Shown one piece after another: positions 27,905-37,488 of a stretch of 64,000 nt of DNA (the first letter of the stretch is position 1; the number at the start of each line of letters is the position of its first letter). This stretch comes from Bacteroidota bacterium (lineage in GTDB: Bacteria; Bacteroidota; Bacteroidia; Chitinophagales; JADIYW01): the NCBI GenBank assembly GCA_016705125.1, contig JADIYW010000028.1:124001-188000 (forward strand), in the 5' to 3' direction. The notes beneath the pieces were generated by a model that saw nothing but the letters and a program-made list of their open reading frames with translations, had not been told where the DNA came from and did not search any database. Position numbers and translations under genes: made by a program.

Positions 27905-28651
27905 TTACTGAACTTTCCAAAACTGGCCATTGAGGGTCCATTTTTCGAGTGTCGTACATATACTTTTTGCAATTAAATATTCCTTATACCAATTTTTATC
28001 TGCTGGAATAATCTGCCATTCTGCACTCTTATCGCAATTGGCAAAGCAATCTTCATAAGCCTTCATATATTCATCCCACGATGCCCTTTCCACCATATCC
28101 TGATCCTTGTGTTTCCACATCTTTTCAATATTCGTTTTGCGCTCTTCTAGCCTTTCTAATTGGACTTCTTTAGAAACGTGCAAATAAAATTTAAGGACTT
28201 TTGTACCCGATTCTTCTAATAGTTTCTCAAAATTATTGATGTGGTTCATTCTTTTGGTTACCGTTTCTTCATCTATCCATTTATGTACTCGCTGGATAAG
28301 AATATCCTCATAATGGCTTCTATTGAATATTTTTATCATTCCTTTCAGTGGTACCACTTTATGAACACGCCACAAAAAATCGTGTCCTAATTCTTCAGCT
28401 GTAGGCTTTTTGAAACACTGTACTTCAATACCTAAAGGATTGATTTTGTAAAAAACATTTTTTATAACGCCGTCTTTTCCAGAACCATCCATGCCTTGTA
28501 AAACAATTAATAGCGCTTGTTTATCTTCTGCATATAATCGCTTTTGAATTTCGCCAATTTTAACAATATACTCATCCGTTTTCTTTACATAATTCTCTTT
28601 CAACATTTCCTTTGGAGGTAGTGTATCAATTTTGGCTAATTTAACTTTCAT
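27905..28651 (-). CDS. ppk2: polyphosphate kinase 2 family protein
   Basis: This 248-residue PPK2 has Walker A GMDGSGKDGVIKNVF, the lid region CFKKPTAEELGHDFLWRVHK, and Walker B-like IFNRSHYEDILIQRVHKW, ending ADKNWYKEYLIAKSI. It uses polyphosphate to phosphorylate nucleotides (ADP/GDP or AMP, depending on class). The length of about 250 residues and one domain fit class I or III; the class is not settled here. It is downstream of the HerA-like gene on the same strand. Confidence 0.9.
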   Translation of the reverse strand: MKVKLAKIDTLPPKEMLKENYVKKTDEYIVKIGEIQKRLYAEDKQALLIVLQGMDGSGKDGVIKNVFYKINPLGIEVQCFKKPTAEELGHDFLWRVHKVVPLKGMIKIFNRSHYEDILIQRVHKWIDEETVTKRMNHINNFEKLLEESGTKVLKFYLHVSKEVQLERLEERKTNIEKMWKHKDQDMVERASWDEYMKAYEDCFANCDKSAEWQIIPADKNWYKEYLIAKSICTTLEKWTLNGQFWKVQ

Positions 28652-28693
28652 TTTTATTTGTTTTGATGTAAAGAATTCCCTTTTATAATTAAT

Positions 28694-30252
28694 TTAAAAC
28701 CACTTTTTACCTTTTCCACCCAAACCCAAAGCCCCTAATAAACCACGTGTAATTTCACGGGCAACAGTTCTTCCAATTTGCCTTGTAGTGGTGCTTCCAA
28801 TTACTTTCTCAAAAGTTGATTTCTCTTGCCTTCCTAGTGGTTTTTGTGCAGCCTTCCTTTCAGCCAATTCGGCATTTTCTTGAGCTTCTTCTGCAGTTGC
28901 GGCCTCTATCTTTTTTACAAGCATCTCATACGCACTATCTCTATCTATAATTTGTCCATACTTTGCATAAAGCCGAGACGAAGATAATATTTGCCTTTTC
29001 TCATCTTCTGTAATTATATCCATTCTTGAAACTGGCGGAAACATAAGTGTTTGCACCAATGGAGTAGGTATTCCTTTTTCATTTAATACCGAAACAAATG
29101 CTTCACCAATACCTAAAATAGTAAGGGTTTCATCAATATCATAGTGGTCAGTTACAGGATAATTTTCGGCAGCCTTTTTAATGGCCTCTCTATCTTTTGC
29201 CGTAAATGCCCTTAGCGCATGTTGAATTTTCATGCCTAACTGACTTAAAATGCTATCAGGAATATCGATAGGATTTTGAGTACAGAAGAAAATACCAACG
29301 CCTTTGGAACGAATTAATTTAATTATAGATTCCAATTGTTGCAAAAGAGCCTTTGAAGCTTCATTAAACACAAGATGTGCCTCATCTATAAAAATCACCA
29401 ATTCGGGTACTTCGATATCTCCTCGTTCGGGCATTTTTGATAAATTTCGGATAAAATACTCAGCATAAATGTAGAGAACAATTTAGGCTTGTCCTGAATA
29501 TCGTTTAATCTGATAATATTAATATAACCATTTCCATTTTCATCTTTTCTCAATAAATCGTTGGTATCAAAAGATGTTTCTCCAAAAAAAGCCTCTGCAC
29601 CTTGCGACTCCAATTCTACTACTTTCCTCAAAATCGTACCAACAGTTGCAGGACTAATTGCACCAAATTCCTTCTCGATTTCGGCTTTACCTTCATTGGA
29701 AGCATATTGCAAAACCTTTTTAAGGTCTTTCAAGTCCAAAAGCGGTAAATCGTAATTATCACAAAACTTAAAAATTAAAGCGATTACACCGCCTTGAACA
29801 TCATTAAGTTCTAAAATTTTACTAAGTAAAACGGGTCCAAATTCAGAAACTGTTGCTCTAAGTCTTACACCATCTTGATTTGAGATAGTCATTAATTCTG
29901 AAGAAAATCCGTGAGGTGCCCAAGCAGCGCCAATTTTTTGCACCCTCTCCTCAATTTTAGGATTTGTAACGCCTGGTTTTGCCAAACCACTTAAATCGCC
30001 CTTTATATCCATTAAAAGAACCGACACACCATTTTTTGCCAATTCACCACTTATATGTTGTAGTGTTTTGGTTTTCCCAGTTCCTGTAGCTCCTGCAATT
30101 AAACCGTGTCTATTGAAAGTTTTTAATGGTGCCTTAACTTGTAAACCTTCAATCGTTTGAGTATCTAACATAGCGGCACCTAAAACCATGGATGATCCTT
30201 GAAAAGTGTAACCCGATGTAATATCTGAAATAAATTTTTCCTTATTGCTCAT
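28694..30252 (-). CDS. HerA-like ATPase, DUF853 (YjgR) family, one frameshift
   Basis: This protein of about 519 residues begins EKFISDITSGYTFQGSSMVL and has Walker A GATGTGKTKTLQHISGEL, LMDIKGDLSGLAKPG, and Walker B LVIFIDEAHLVFNEASKAL, with a later GVGIFFCTQNPIDIPDSIL. The tail is Ala/Glu-rich, then RQIGRTVAREITRGLLGALG. One frame break at about 29437, in an A run, separates the two halves; a single base restores QKMPERGDIEVPEL. The family are FtsK/HerA-type ATPases of unknown role. It lies seven bases after the beta-CASP stop, so they form an operon. Confidence 0.85.
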
Positions 30253-30258
30253 ATAAAT

Positions 30259-31646
30259 TTATAAATTAAATTCTTGTTCTAAAATTGGAATTTCGATTTG
30301 ATTAAACCCATTTTCGATCAAACCATTTTTTAATCTTTCTTGTCTTTTTAATTCTCCATGCACTAAGAAAATGGATTTTAATTTTCTTTATTTTGATTGC
30401 TCAAAAAATCAATTATCTCAAAATGATCTGCATGAGCCGACATGGAAGAAAGTGTTTCAATTCTTGCATTTACATTTAATAGTTCACCAAATATTTTAAT
30501 CTGACTTGGCTTTTTTATTAATTTTTCGCCAAGTGTTCCATCCGCACAATATCCAACCATCAGAATAGTGCAATTTGGATTTTCGATATTGTGAAAAATA
30601 TGGTGTTTTACCCTTCCAGCTTGGGCCATTCCCGATGCACTAATTATTATAGCAGGCGAATCCATTTCATTTAACTCCTTTGATTGTTCCAACTCTGACA
30701 CATAATGGAGCGAATTAAATCCAAATGGATCTCCTTCTTTTCGCAAATATTCATGCATTTCGTTATCATAACACTCGGGGTGTAATTTAAAAACCTCGGT
30801 AGCATTTACTGCAAGTGGACTATCCACAAAAACAGGAATTTCTCCTATTTTTCCTTGGCCTTTTAACTTATCTAAGGTGAAAACGATTTCCTGTGTACGA
30901 CCAACCGAAAATGCAGGAATGATAACCCTTCCCCTTCGCTCTACACAAGTTTCATTTATTATTTTTAAAAAATAGTCGTCAGTTGTAATATTGTCCTTAT
31001 GTTTCTCACCGCCATATGTTGATTCGCAAATTAGATAATCACACAAAGGCATTTTTTCAGGATCTTTCAAAATCGGTCTATTTGGTCGGCCAATATCTCC
31101 TGAGAAACCAAAAATGGTTTCTTTTCCATTATCAATTATTTTAAGGGCAATAGTTGCACTACCTAAAATATGACCTGCATCATTAAAAACAAAAGAAATA
31201 TCATTTGTAATTTTAAACCATTTATTGAATGAAACGCCTACAAAATAATTCAAACAATCCTTTGCATCCTGAATAGAATATAATGGAGCAACATTTCTCT
31301 TAAGTTTTTTGGCTTCGTATTGGGCATCCTTTTCTTGAATATGAGCACTATCCAAAAGCATCAATGCACACAAATCGTATGTTGCATGGGTGGCAAATAT
31401 TTGACCTTTAAAGCCATCCTTTACAAACTTTGGAATTCTTCCACAGTGGTCGATATGGGCATGACTTAGGATTAAATAATCAATTTCAGATGGTTCGAAA
31501 AACCAATTGGAATTAAAATCATCCATCTGATCTTCATGACCTTGATACAATCCGCAATCCAATAAAATTTTTGTTCCGTTATCCAATGTTAGTAAATGGC
31601 AACTTCCAGTAACCGTTTGGGCTGCGCCACAAAACTTAATTTTCAT
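30259..31646 (-). CDS. metallo-beta-lactamase/beta-CASP ribonuclease-like protein
   Basis: The metallo-beta-lactamase fold shows KFCGAAQTVTGSCHLL, the zinc motif LILSHAHIDHCGRIP, and GHILGSATIAL. The beta-CASP part shows CESTYGGEKHKD, IIPAFSVGRTQEIVFTLDKL, IIISASGMAQAGRVKHHIF, GYCADGTLGEKL and SSMSAHADHFEI. These occur in bacterial relatives of CPSF-73, which cleave RNA. The frame as given stops at 30378. One missing base there restores about 40 more residues to 30259 (ERLKNGLIENGFNQIEIPIL), giving the usual length of about 462. It is cotranscribed with the HerA-like gene. Confidence 0.88.
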
Positions 31647-31689
31647 AGTTAATTATTTTATGCTTTAAAAATCAAAGAATATAAAATAA

Positions 31690-33930
31690 TTATTCGACTA
31701 TTAACTTTTTAATGCCTTTACCTAAATTATTTTCAATTTGAACAAAATAAATGCCTGGAGAAAGACCATTTATGTCATAAGTAATTGCATATTTTTCGGT
31801 CGGATTAGAAACTAAGGTTTCTTTAATAACTTGACCTAAATTATTAATCAACTTAATTGAAAGATCCTTCCCTTTGCTATTTACGATTAGGTTAAAATTA
31901 TTGTTAGCAGGATTTGGAAAAACATCAAATGAATTAGATAGCACGTTGCTATTAATACCTGTTGATGCAGCTATAACGAAATTTTTGTCGTTTATATCAA
32001 AAAATATATTCCCAGCTCCTTCTATCCAAATTCTTCCTTTAGTTGTAATATTATCAGAAACAACCCATGAAAAAGTTCCATTATTAGGTACATTATTTGC
32101 TATTTCAATTGGAAAAGTTAAACCTCCATCGGTAGATAATTTAATATTTACAAATGGTGTATTAATTACGCCAGTATCTGTTTCTGCCACATCCCATAAA
32201 ATGTCTTTTGTCTCACCCACAGCCAATGAAATACCAGTAGTATTTGGTTCTGTTATTGCAAATGGAACACTTGTTTTTATTACATTTACAACTGCTTTAT
32301 CTTCTGCATAAGTTACACCACCACCACCAGTTTGATTGTCACGGGCAGTCAATCTAAAGTTTAAAACCCGAGCTTTCGATGGTTTTAGTTCGCCGATAGT
32401 ATTTACATTATTGAGCACATTTGCTAATTTTGGAAAATATCTTTTTGATTCTAAAGTTGGGTCATAACTTCTAAATATTGGAGAATTCCCTGCAGGATTT
32501 TGCCAGCCACCAAATGAACCTCTATTGAATTGCTCCCAACTGTATGTCACAGTTTGTCCATCGGGATCACTCGCAGAGCCATCCAACCAAAAAGGCGTAT
32601 TATATGGTATTGTATGCGTATCCAAAGGTGCGATTGTAGGTGCATTATTTCCTGTTAGCGTCATAACTGCACAACCATTGCCACTTGAATTTTGACTAAA
32701 ATTAACGATTTGGTCGAAGCTAATAGTATGAAAAGTAGCAATACTATGGGGAGCCAAATCATCATTACCACAAATACCAGCATACCCCATAATGGTTATA
32801 CCACTACCTGGTTCGTATGCTGTCGATGAATTTCCATTACCAGCACAACTTCCTGTTTTTGAATTAAAAGTATGATCTGCTCCAAACTGATGACCCATTT
32901 CATGGGCTACATAATCTATATCAAACTGATCGCCAATAGGTGTTGGCAAACCAGTAACACCTTGTGCTTTTATGCCATTTGAACATACACATCCTAATGA
33001 GGCAACACCGCCACCGCCAGTACTAAAAACGTGACCTATATCATAATTAGCACTTCCTATTCTACTATTACAAACGTTTTGATTTTGTCCTAACATAGAA
33101 AATCCATCATCATTTGCAAACGGATCAGCTCCTAAGTAAATTAAAGTATCATTATTGGGCACCAATACCATTCGAATACCAACTTCAGTTTCATATACAA
33201 AATTGACCCTATTCATACTTGTTACCATTGCTGCTAAAACCAAGGGTTTTGTACCACCATGGTAAGAAGAATATTCTCGGGTACAAGCCAAAGCCAAGCG
33301 ATAAGTACGCAATTCGCCAGCAATTGAACGATTTGCATTAAATTCTTCTAAAGTTTGTCTATTTAATTTTTTCTCTTGGTTGGATGGCAATTCATCTGTT
33401 AAGCAATTTAATTTTTTAGCATCATTCTGATAATCTTTGCGATAATAACTAATATAACTTGTCGTCATACCTTCAGCATAGGGGTCGATAAATATATCGC
33501 CTTCCTCACTCCTTATCATTGCATGAAAACCTTTAGGCGTTATATCAAACCTAATGGCTGCATAAGTATTTGTAATACCTTGACCAGCGTACGTTTTAAT
33601 TTCGGGATATTTAGCAGATAATTCAGATGCCATAATTGGCGCTTCATAAATAGCAAACTCTTCAAATTTACCATTTGGCATAGGAAGTACAATTATTTTA
33701 GGCGCAGACTTAAACAAATTATCAAACTCCAAAGGAGCACTTTTTAAATCTTGAGAAAATTGTTCTAAATCCAATTCAACCGTGAGATATTTATTGGGAA
33801 CAATTTGTCTGTTGGCATTTCGAAAAGCAGCTGTCTCCGTCTGCAATTTCCAATAATTATTGCCCCAACCTGCGAATAAGCCAATTGGCGAAAGGCAAAA
33901 TAATGCCATTTGAAACAATATTTTTTTCAT
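31690..33930 (-). CDS. secreted reprolysin-like zinc metalloprotease with type IX sorting domain
   Basis: This 746-residue protein has a signal peptide (MKKILFQMALFCLSPIGLFA), a propeptide, and a catalytic domain with the extended zinc motif HEMGHQFGADHTFN (HExxHxxGxxH) and Met-turn GITIMGYAGICG. Ig-like/PKD-like regions follow (LDGSASDPDGQTVTYSWEQF), and the C-terminal about 80 residues form a Por sorting domain (FDVFPNPANNNFNLIV, GLSPGIYFVQIE, KKLIVE). It should be exported by Sec and then type IX secretion to the surface. It is intact, unlike many neighbours on its left. Confidence 0.92.
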   Translation of the reverse strand: MKKILFQMALFCLSPIGLFAGWGNNYWKLQTETAAFRNANRQIVPNKYLTVELDLEQFSQDLKSAPLEFDNLFKSAPKIIVLPMPNGKFEEFAIYEAPIMASELSAKYPEIKTYAGQGITNTYAAIRFDITPKGFHAMIRSEEGDIFIDPYAEGMTTSYISYYRKDYQNDAKKLNCLTDELPSNQEKKLNRQTLEEFNANRSIAGELRTYRLALACTREYSSYHGGTKPLVLAAMVTSMNRVNFVYETEVGIRMVLVPNNDTLIYLGADPFANDDGFSMLGQNQNVCNSRIGSANYDIGHVFSTGGGGVASLGCVCSNGIKAQGVTGLPTPIGDQFDIDYVAHEMGHQFGADHTFNSKTGSCAGNGNSSTAYEPGSGITIMGYAGICGNDDLAPHSIATFHTISFDQIVNFSQNSSGNGCAVMTLTGNNAPTIAPLDTHTIPYNTPFWLDGSASDPDGQTVTYSWEQFNRGSFGGWQNPAGNSPIFRSYDPTLESKRYFPKLANVLNNVNTIGELKPSKARVLNFRLTARDNQTGGGGVTYAEDKAVVNVIKTSVPFAITEPNTTGISLAVGETKDILWDVAETDTGVINTPFVNIKLSTDGGLTFPIEIANNVPNNGTFSWVVSDNITTKGRIWIEGAGNIFFDINDKNFVIAASTGINSNVLSNSFDVFPNPANNNFNLIVNSKGKDLSIKLINNLGQVIKETLVSNPTEKYAITYDINGLSPGIYFVQIENNLGKGIKKLIVE

Positions 33931-33947
33931 AAAAGTTATTTATGTCT

Positions 33948-33955
33948 CAAATATA
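33948..33955 (-). promoter_or_regulatory. -7 box TATATTTG for the metalloprotease gene
   Basis: This is a perfect TAnnTTTG on the minus strand, 18 bases before the start codon, immediately beyond the terminator of the upstream lipocalin gene. No TTTG is present at -33. Confidence 0.4.
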
Positions 33956-33982
33956 AAAAAGAGGATTTAAAAACCCTCTTTT
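33955..33982 (-). terminator. Rho-independent terminator after the lipocalin gene
   Basis: On the minus strand, GAGGG and CCTC arms, extended by flanking A/T pairs, enclose a TTTTTAAAT loop and are followed by six T. It separates the lipocalin and metalloprotease units. Confidence 0.6.
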
Positions 33983-33992
33983 TTTTAAGTAT

Positions 33993-34538
33993 TTACAAAC
34001 AATTGTTTTGATTTGTCTTTTTAACCTTTGATACATCAAAACCCAAGGCCGACATACGGGCTAAAATCCCATCTATCTGTTCTTGTGGCATAGTGCGACT
34101 TCTGGAAAGGATAAACAAGGTAGAAAATAATGGGTCGCCTACCACAGAATAAGAATAATCACTTGCTAATTCAACAATCCAGTAGTTACCAACAGTACTA
34201 TTAGTAGGATTTCCGAAAAAAGAAACATTTAATTTTGCATTATTCGAACCTTCAACAATTGTAGCTGTGCCCGAAATTTTGTTTAATAACCCAGTTGGTG
34301 AAAATAAATTACAAGTATTCTTCACATTTACGGTACCATTTGCTCTAATTTGATACTCTGCTTGGGTGCAATTACAACCAGCCGAGAAAAATTGAGGAAT
34401 TGAAGATATCTCATACCAAACCCCCACATACTGTGCAGGATCCATTGATTCAACGGTTTGTAGAGTTGTGTTTGGATCATCTTGTTTGCATGAAAACAAG
34501 GAAAAGGTAGCTAATAAGCCAAATAATAATTTTTTCAT
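33993..34538 (-). CDS. bacterial lipocalin lipoprotein (Blc-like)
   Basis: This 181-residue protein has a lipoprotein signal (LFGLLATFSLFSC, Cys 17) and a lipocalin domain: the GxW motif YVGVWYEISSIPQFF, CTQAEYQIRANGTVNVKNTC, LNVSFFGNPTNSTVGNYWIV, and the Blc-type C-terminus FILSRSRTMPQEQIDGILAR. It is probably on the outer membrane and binds lipids or other small hydrophobic ligands. Two Cys pairs (CNC, C...C) may form disulfides. Confidence 0.88.
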   Translation of the reverse strand: MKKLLFGLLATFSLFSCKQDDPNTTLQTVESMDPAQYVGVWYEISSIPQFFSAGCNCTQAEYQIRANGTVNVKNTCNLFSPTGLLNKISGTATIVEGSNNAKLNVSFFGNPTNSTVGNYWIVELASDYSYSVVGDPLFSTLFILSRSRTMPQEQIDGILARMSALGFDVSKVKKTNQNNCL

Positions 34539-34689
34539 AAATTGTATTTTTCTTTTTAAACAAAAAAAAAATAATAATGTTTAACTTTGTATAAAAAAAA
34601 TTAGACAAAATAAATAAAAAATTTAATTGCTTAACTGTTTTAGTTTAAATAAAAAGAATTACCTTCGCAACATTAAATTAACAATAGGT

Positions 34690-35130
34690 ATGTTTGAAGA
34701 CTTTTTTAGTAATATTGAGTCAAGTATTAGAAAAAAAATGGCTGAAAGATTTGGTCTTTCAGAAAATGAAACCCAGCAATCAACGAATATAGTCATTGAG
34801 CAATTAAGGTTAATGGCTTTAGATACGCTTAAAAAAGGGAATTTTCAAGAATTAGCGGCAAGTATAAGTTCAAATATGGAGTCGAATCCATTATTTCAAA
34901 AACTAAATGCGACTATTGTTCCAGATTTAATAAACAAGGTAGGATTATCGCAAGAAATGGCCCAAAACATAAAAGATTTTTCGCTAAAGGAACTTATTAT
35001 GGCTTTAAAATTAGAATTTGCTGATGAAAATGGAAAGGTAGATATCTCAAAAATAATTTCTAAGTTAAATACAAATGGAATGAATGGGGCACAAAATTTG
35101 ATGAATACATTTAATAAAATTTTTAAATAA
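34690..35130 (+). CDS. unknown helical protein
   Basis: This 146-residue protein from the ATG at 34690 (MFEDFFSNIESSIRKKMAER) is preferred over longer frames because a short purine-rich stretch precedes it. It is almost all helical and soluble with no signal peptide: LSENETQQSTNIVIEQLRLM, FSLKELIMALKLEFADENGK, and a C-terminal NGAQNLMNTFNKIFK. I do not recognise a family. It is followed after six bases by a YegP-type gene, so the two are likely cotranscribed. Confidence 0.6.
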   Translation: MFEDFFSNIESSIRKKMAERFGLSENETQQSTNIVIEQLRLMALDTLKKGNFQELAASISSNMESNPLFQKLNATIVPDLINKVGLSQEMAQNIKDFSLKELIMALKLEFADENGKVDISKIISKLNTNGMNGAQNLMNTFNKIFK

Positions 35131-35136
35131 ACAGAT

Positions 35137-35469
35137 ATGGGTAAATTTGTAGTGAGTACGAGAAAAAATGGTGAATTTCAATTTTCATTAAAGGCAGGAA
35201 ATGGTCAGGAAATTTTAGCTAGCGAAGGTTATACAACAAAGGCTGCTTGTTTGAATGGAATTGAATCAGTGAAAAAGAATGCTGAAAATGAGGGTAGATT
35301 TGAAAAATTGACTTCAAAAAATGGTAAGTCCTATTTTAACTTAAAAGCCACTAACGGTCAAATAATAGGTACAAGTGAAATGTATGAAAGCGAAGCTTCT
35401 CGTGATAATGGCATAGCTTCAGTAGCTAAAAATGCGGCTGATGCTTCCGTAGACGACCAAACAGCTTAA
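35137..35469 (+). CDS. YegP family (DUF1508) protein
   Basis: This 110-residue protein has two DUF1508 repeats, GKFVVSTRKNGEFQFSLKAG with GYTTKAACLNGIESVKKNA, and SKNGKSYFNLKATNGQIIGT with MYESEASRDNGIASVAKNA. The double repeat is the normal YegP layout. The role is not firmly known; it is a small cytosolic protein. Confidence 0.9.
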   Translation: MGKFVVSTRKNGEFQFSLKAGNGQEILASEGYTTKAACLNGIESVKKNAENEGRFEKLTSKNGKSYFNLKATNGQIIGTSEMYESEASRDNGIASVAKNAADASVDDQTA

Positions 35470-35613
35470 TAGATTCAAAGAAGATCAAGACATTAGCAAT
35501 GTTTAATGGTTAGTTTTAATGTTTAATGAGTTATAATTAGCTAATAATGTATAATAGTAATATTAACATTAATTTTTTAAAATTTAAAAAAAAAAAGCTT
35601 AGAACCTAGAAAA
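35470..35613. other. AT-rich intergenic stretch with short mosaic words
   Basis: This convergent gap between the YegP gene and the downstream kinase gene holds words such as AATGTTTAATGGTTAG and AATGTTTAATGAGTTAT, similar to those in the larger mosaics. No clear terminator is seen. Confidence 0.35.
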
Positions 35614-37488
35614 TTATCCCTGCTTATTTTTAAGCAAAATGGGTATTTCTATATTTATTAATTTACTTACGGCATTTGGTGCATATTCTTGTATTTCGCC
35701 ATGAAGTAGGGTGATGATATTTTTAAAATCGATAAATGAGGGTAGATTTAGGGTAAATCCCTCCCCTTCTATAATTAATTTAATTATTGCTTTTTCGGTG
35801 GAATAAAAAACAATAATCTTCAGGTCTACTTTTTTAAAATCCAGTTTCCAAATAGGTTCAAGTAGTCCTTTTACAATTTTTAAAATAGCCACTTCGCTTG
35901 TAGGTGTAAGTTCTCCAATTTTCAAATTTTGCATAAAAGAAACCTCCCTTTTTTTCGACTTATTTAAAGTTTCTATAAAATCTTCAATACTAATTTTTAG
36001 ACCATACCGTTCTAGGGATTTTTCACTTAATTGATGAGATAATTCCCTTACTTTATCACATTGCAAATCAACTTCCTTTATATTGTTCCCAAGAAATCTT
36101 ATAAGCGTTAAATCCTCTGTTTCGGACAGCAAAATGGACATTTTAATTTTCAAGGTAGAAAGTGAGATGCCGATTCCATCATGTAATTCTTCTGCCACCC
36201 TTTTTCGTTCTTTTTCCTCACCTTCAAGCAAATAGTAACCATATTTCTTATTCAAAACCCCTAATTCTTCTCTAACCAATTTATTTGCTCTAATAATAGC
36301 CCTTGATCGAGTAACAAGCAAAACAGACATAACTAAAGCCAAAATCCATCCGCTTAAATAAACAGTTAAAAGATAGAATTTACTATCTGGTGGGAAAAAG
36401 TTATTTAATAATGGATTAAAAATTATTAGGCTTAAAAAAAGAAAAAATGCCATTGAAATAAAATAAATTGTTTTTTCTTTTACCTTAAAATAACCATAAA
36501 TAATAAACACCAAAACAAAAATAAGCATAAGGAAAAGTCCTAAATTTTGAGTTAATAAAAAGAATCTTATTAAATTGGTTGGCATTATTACTTGAAAGAA
36601 ATTGACCATTATGAAGCAGGAACAAACAATAACAAAAAAGTCAAACAAATAAAGAAAGATATTTTTAAACCCCCTCTTTTTAAAAAATTGTTTTATAAAA
36701 ATCAAAGCAGTTAATATAAAACAATTAAGTAGGATATAACTAAAAAGATTTTGAAATTTAGGACTATTCATCCAAAAAAATTCATACGCGATACCCTGTT
36801 GAACAAAATAATATAAAGTTCCGGTAAGCACATGCAATCCATAAAGAAAATAGTTGGTCATTCTCAAAATCAAACTTAAATAAAAGGCAATTAGAAAAAA
36901 CAAAATGATTACACCAAATAAAATCCCCTTACTAATTTCAATACGTTGACTTTTTTCAAATTTTTTATTTGCATCCCAAATAGTGAGTGGAAAGCTCATT
37001 AAATTGGCTTGTGGATAGGTTTTAAAATACAAAGTTCTACTTTGTCCACCAGGTATTACTGTTTCAAATAAAAAATTTCGATCATAAATCGCTCTTGAAA
37101 TATACCCCCTTTCATTTCCAGTAAAGTATTTTTTAATGACCTGATTGTTTTTAAGAGTATAAAAATCTAAACTGTCAATTTGGAAATTGTTTATTTCAAT
37201 AATTAATCTTTTCTGAACCTTGGTAGCATTAAAAATGGACAATTTGTACCAAAAGCATTTTTCAGCTTTCCAAAAAAAGAAAGGCTTTTCTGTTAATGAC
37301 TCCCATTTAACAGTAGCCTTATTTATATCATTTACATTAAAGTTGCAATTTTCATCTTCTAAAAATAATAAATCTTTGCCTACAAATTTAGAGTCAAAAT
37401 TATTTTCTAATACATAATTTTTTGCATTACTTTGGAAAGAACAAAACAAATAAAACAATAAAACAAACCACTTTTTCATTGTTTCCAT
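35614..37488 (-). CDS. 7TM-DISM sensor with intact His box but degenerate ATP-binding domain
   Basis: This 624-residue protein has a signal peptide, a 7TMR-DISM extracellular beta domain (residues about 20-180), seven membrane helices (about 190-395), a short coil, then a HisKA_3-type dimerisation helix with a perfect motif EKERKRVAEELHDGIG (phospho-accepting His 436). The following ATPase-like region lacks the N-box (IVKGLLEPIWKLD instead of E...N..KHA) and has IEGEGF where a DxGxG motif is expected, so it should not bind ATP. It starts on the last base of the upstream kinase stop (TAATG). It may be phosphorylated by that partner. No response regulator is nearby. Confidence 0.85.
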   Translation of the reverse strand: METMKKWFVLLFYLFCSFQSNAKNYVLENNFDSKFVGKDLLFLEDENCNFNVNDINKATVKWESLTEKPFFFWKAEKCFWYKLSIFNATKVQKRLIIEINNFQIDSLDFYTLKNNQVIKKYFTGNERGYISRAIYDRNFLFETVIPGGQSRTLYFKTYPQANLMSFPLTIWDANKKFEKSQRIEISKGILFGVIILFFLIAFYLSLILRMTNYFLYGLHVLTGTLYYFVQQGIAYEFFWMNSPKFQNLFSYILLNCFILTALIFIKQFFKKRGFKNIFLYLFDFFVIVCSCFIMVNFFQVIMPTNLIRFFLLTQNLGLFLMLIFVLVFIIYGYFKVKEKTIYFISMAFFLFLSLIIFNPLLNNFFPPDSKFYLLTVYLSGWILALVMSVLLVTRSRAIIRANKLVREELGVLNKKYGYYLLEGEEKERKRVAEELHDGIGISLSTLKIKMSILLSETEDLTLIRFLGNNIKEVDLQCDKVRELSHQLSEKSLERYGLKISIEDFIETLNKSKKREVSFMQNLKIGELTPTSEVAILKIVKGLLEPIWKLDFKKVDLKIIVFYSTEKAIIKLIIEGEGFTLNLPSFIDFKNIITLLHGEIQEYAPNAVSKLINIEIPILLKNKQG

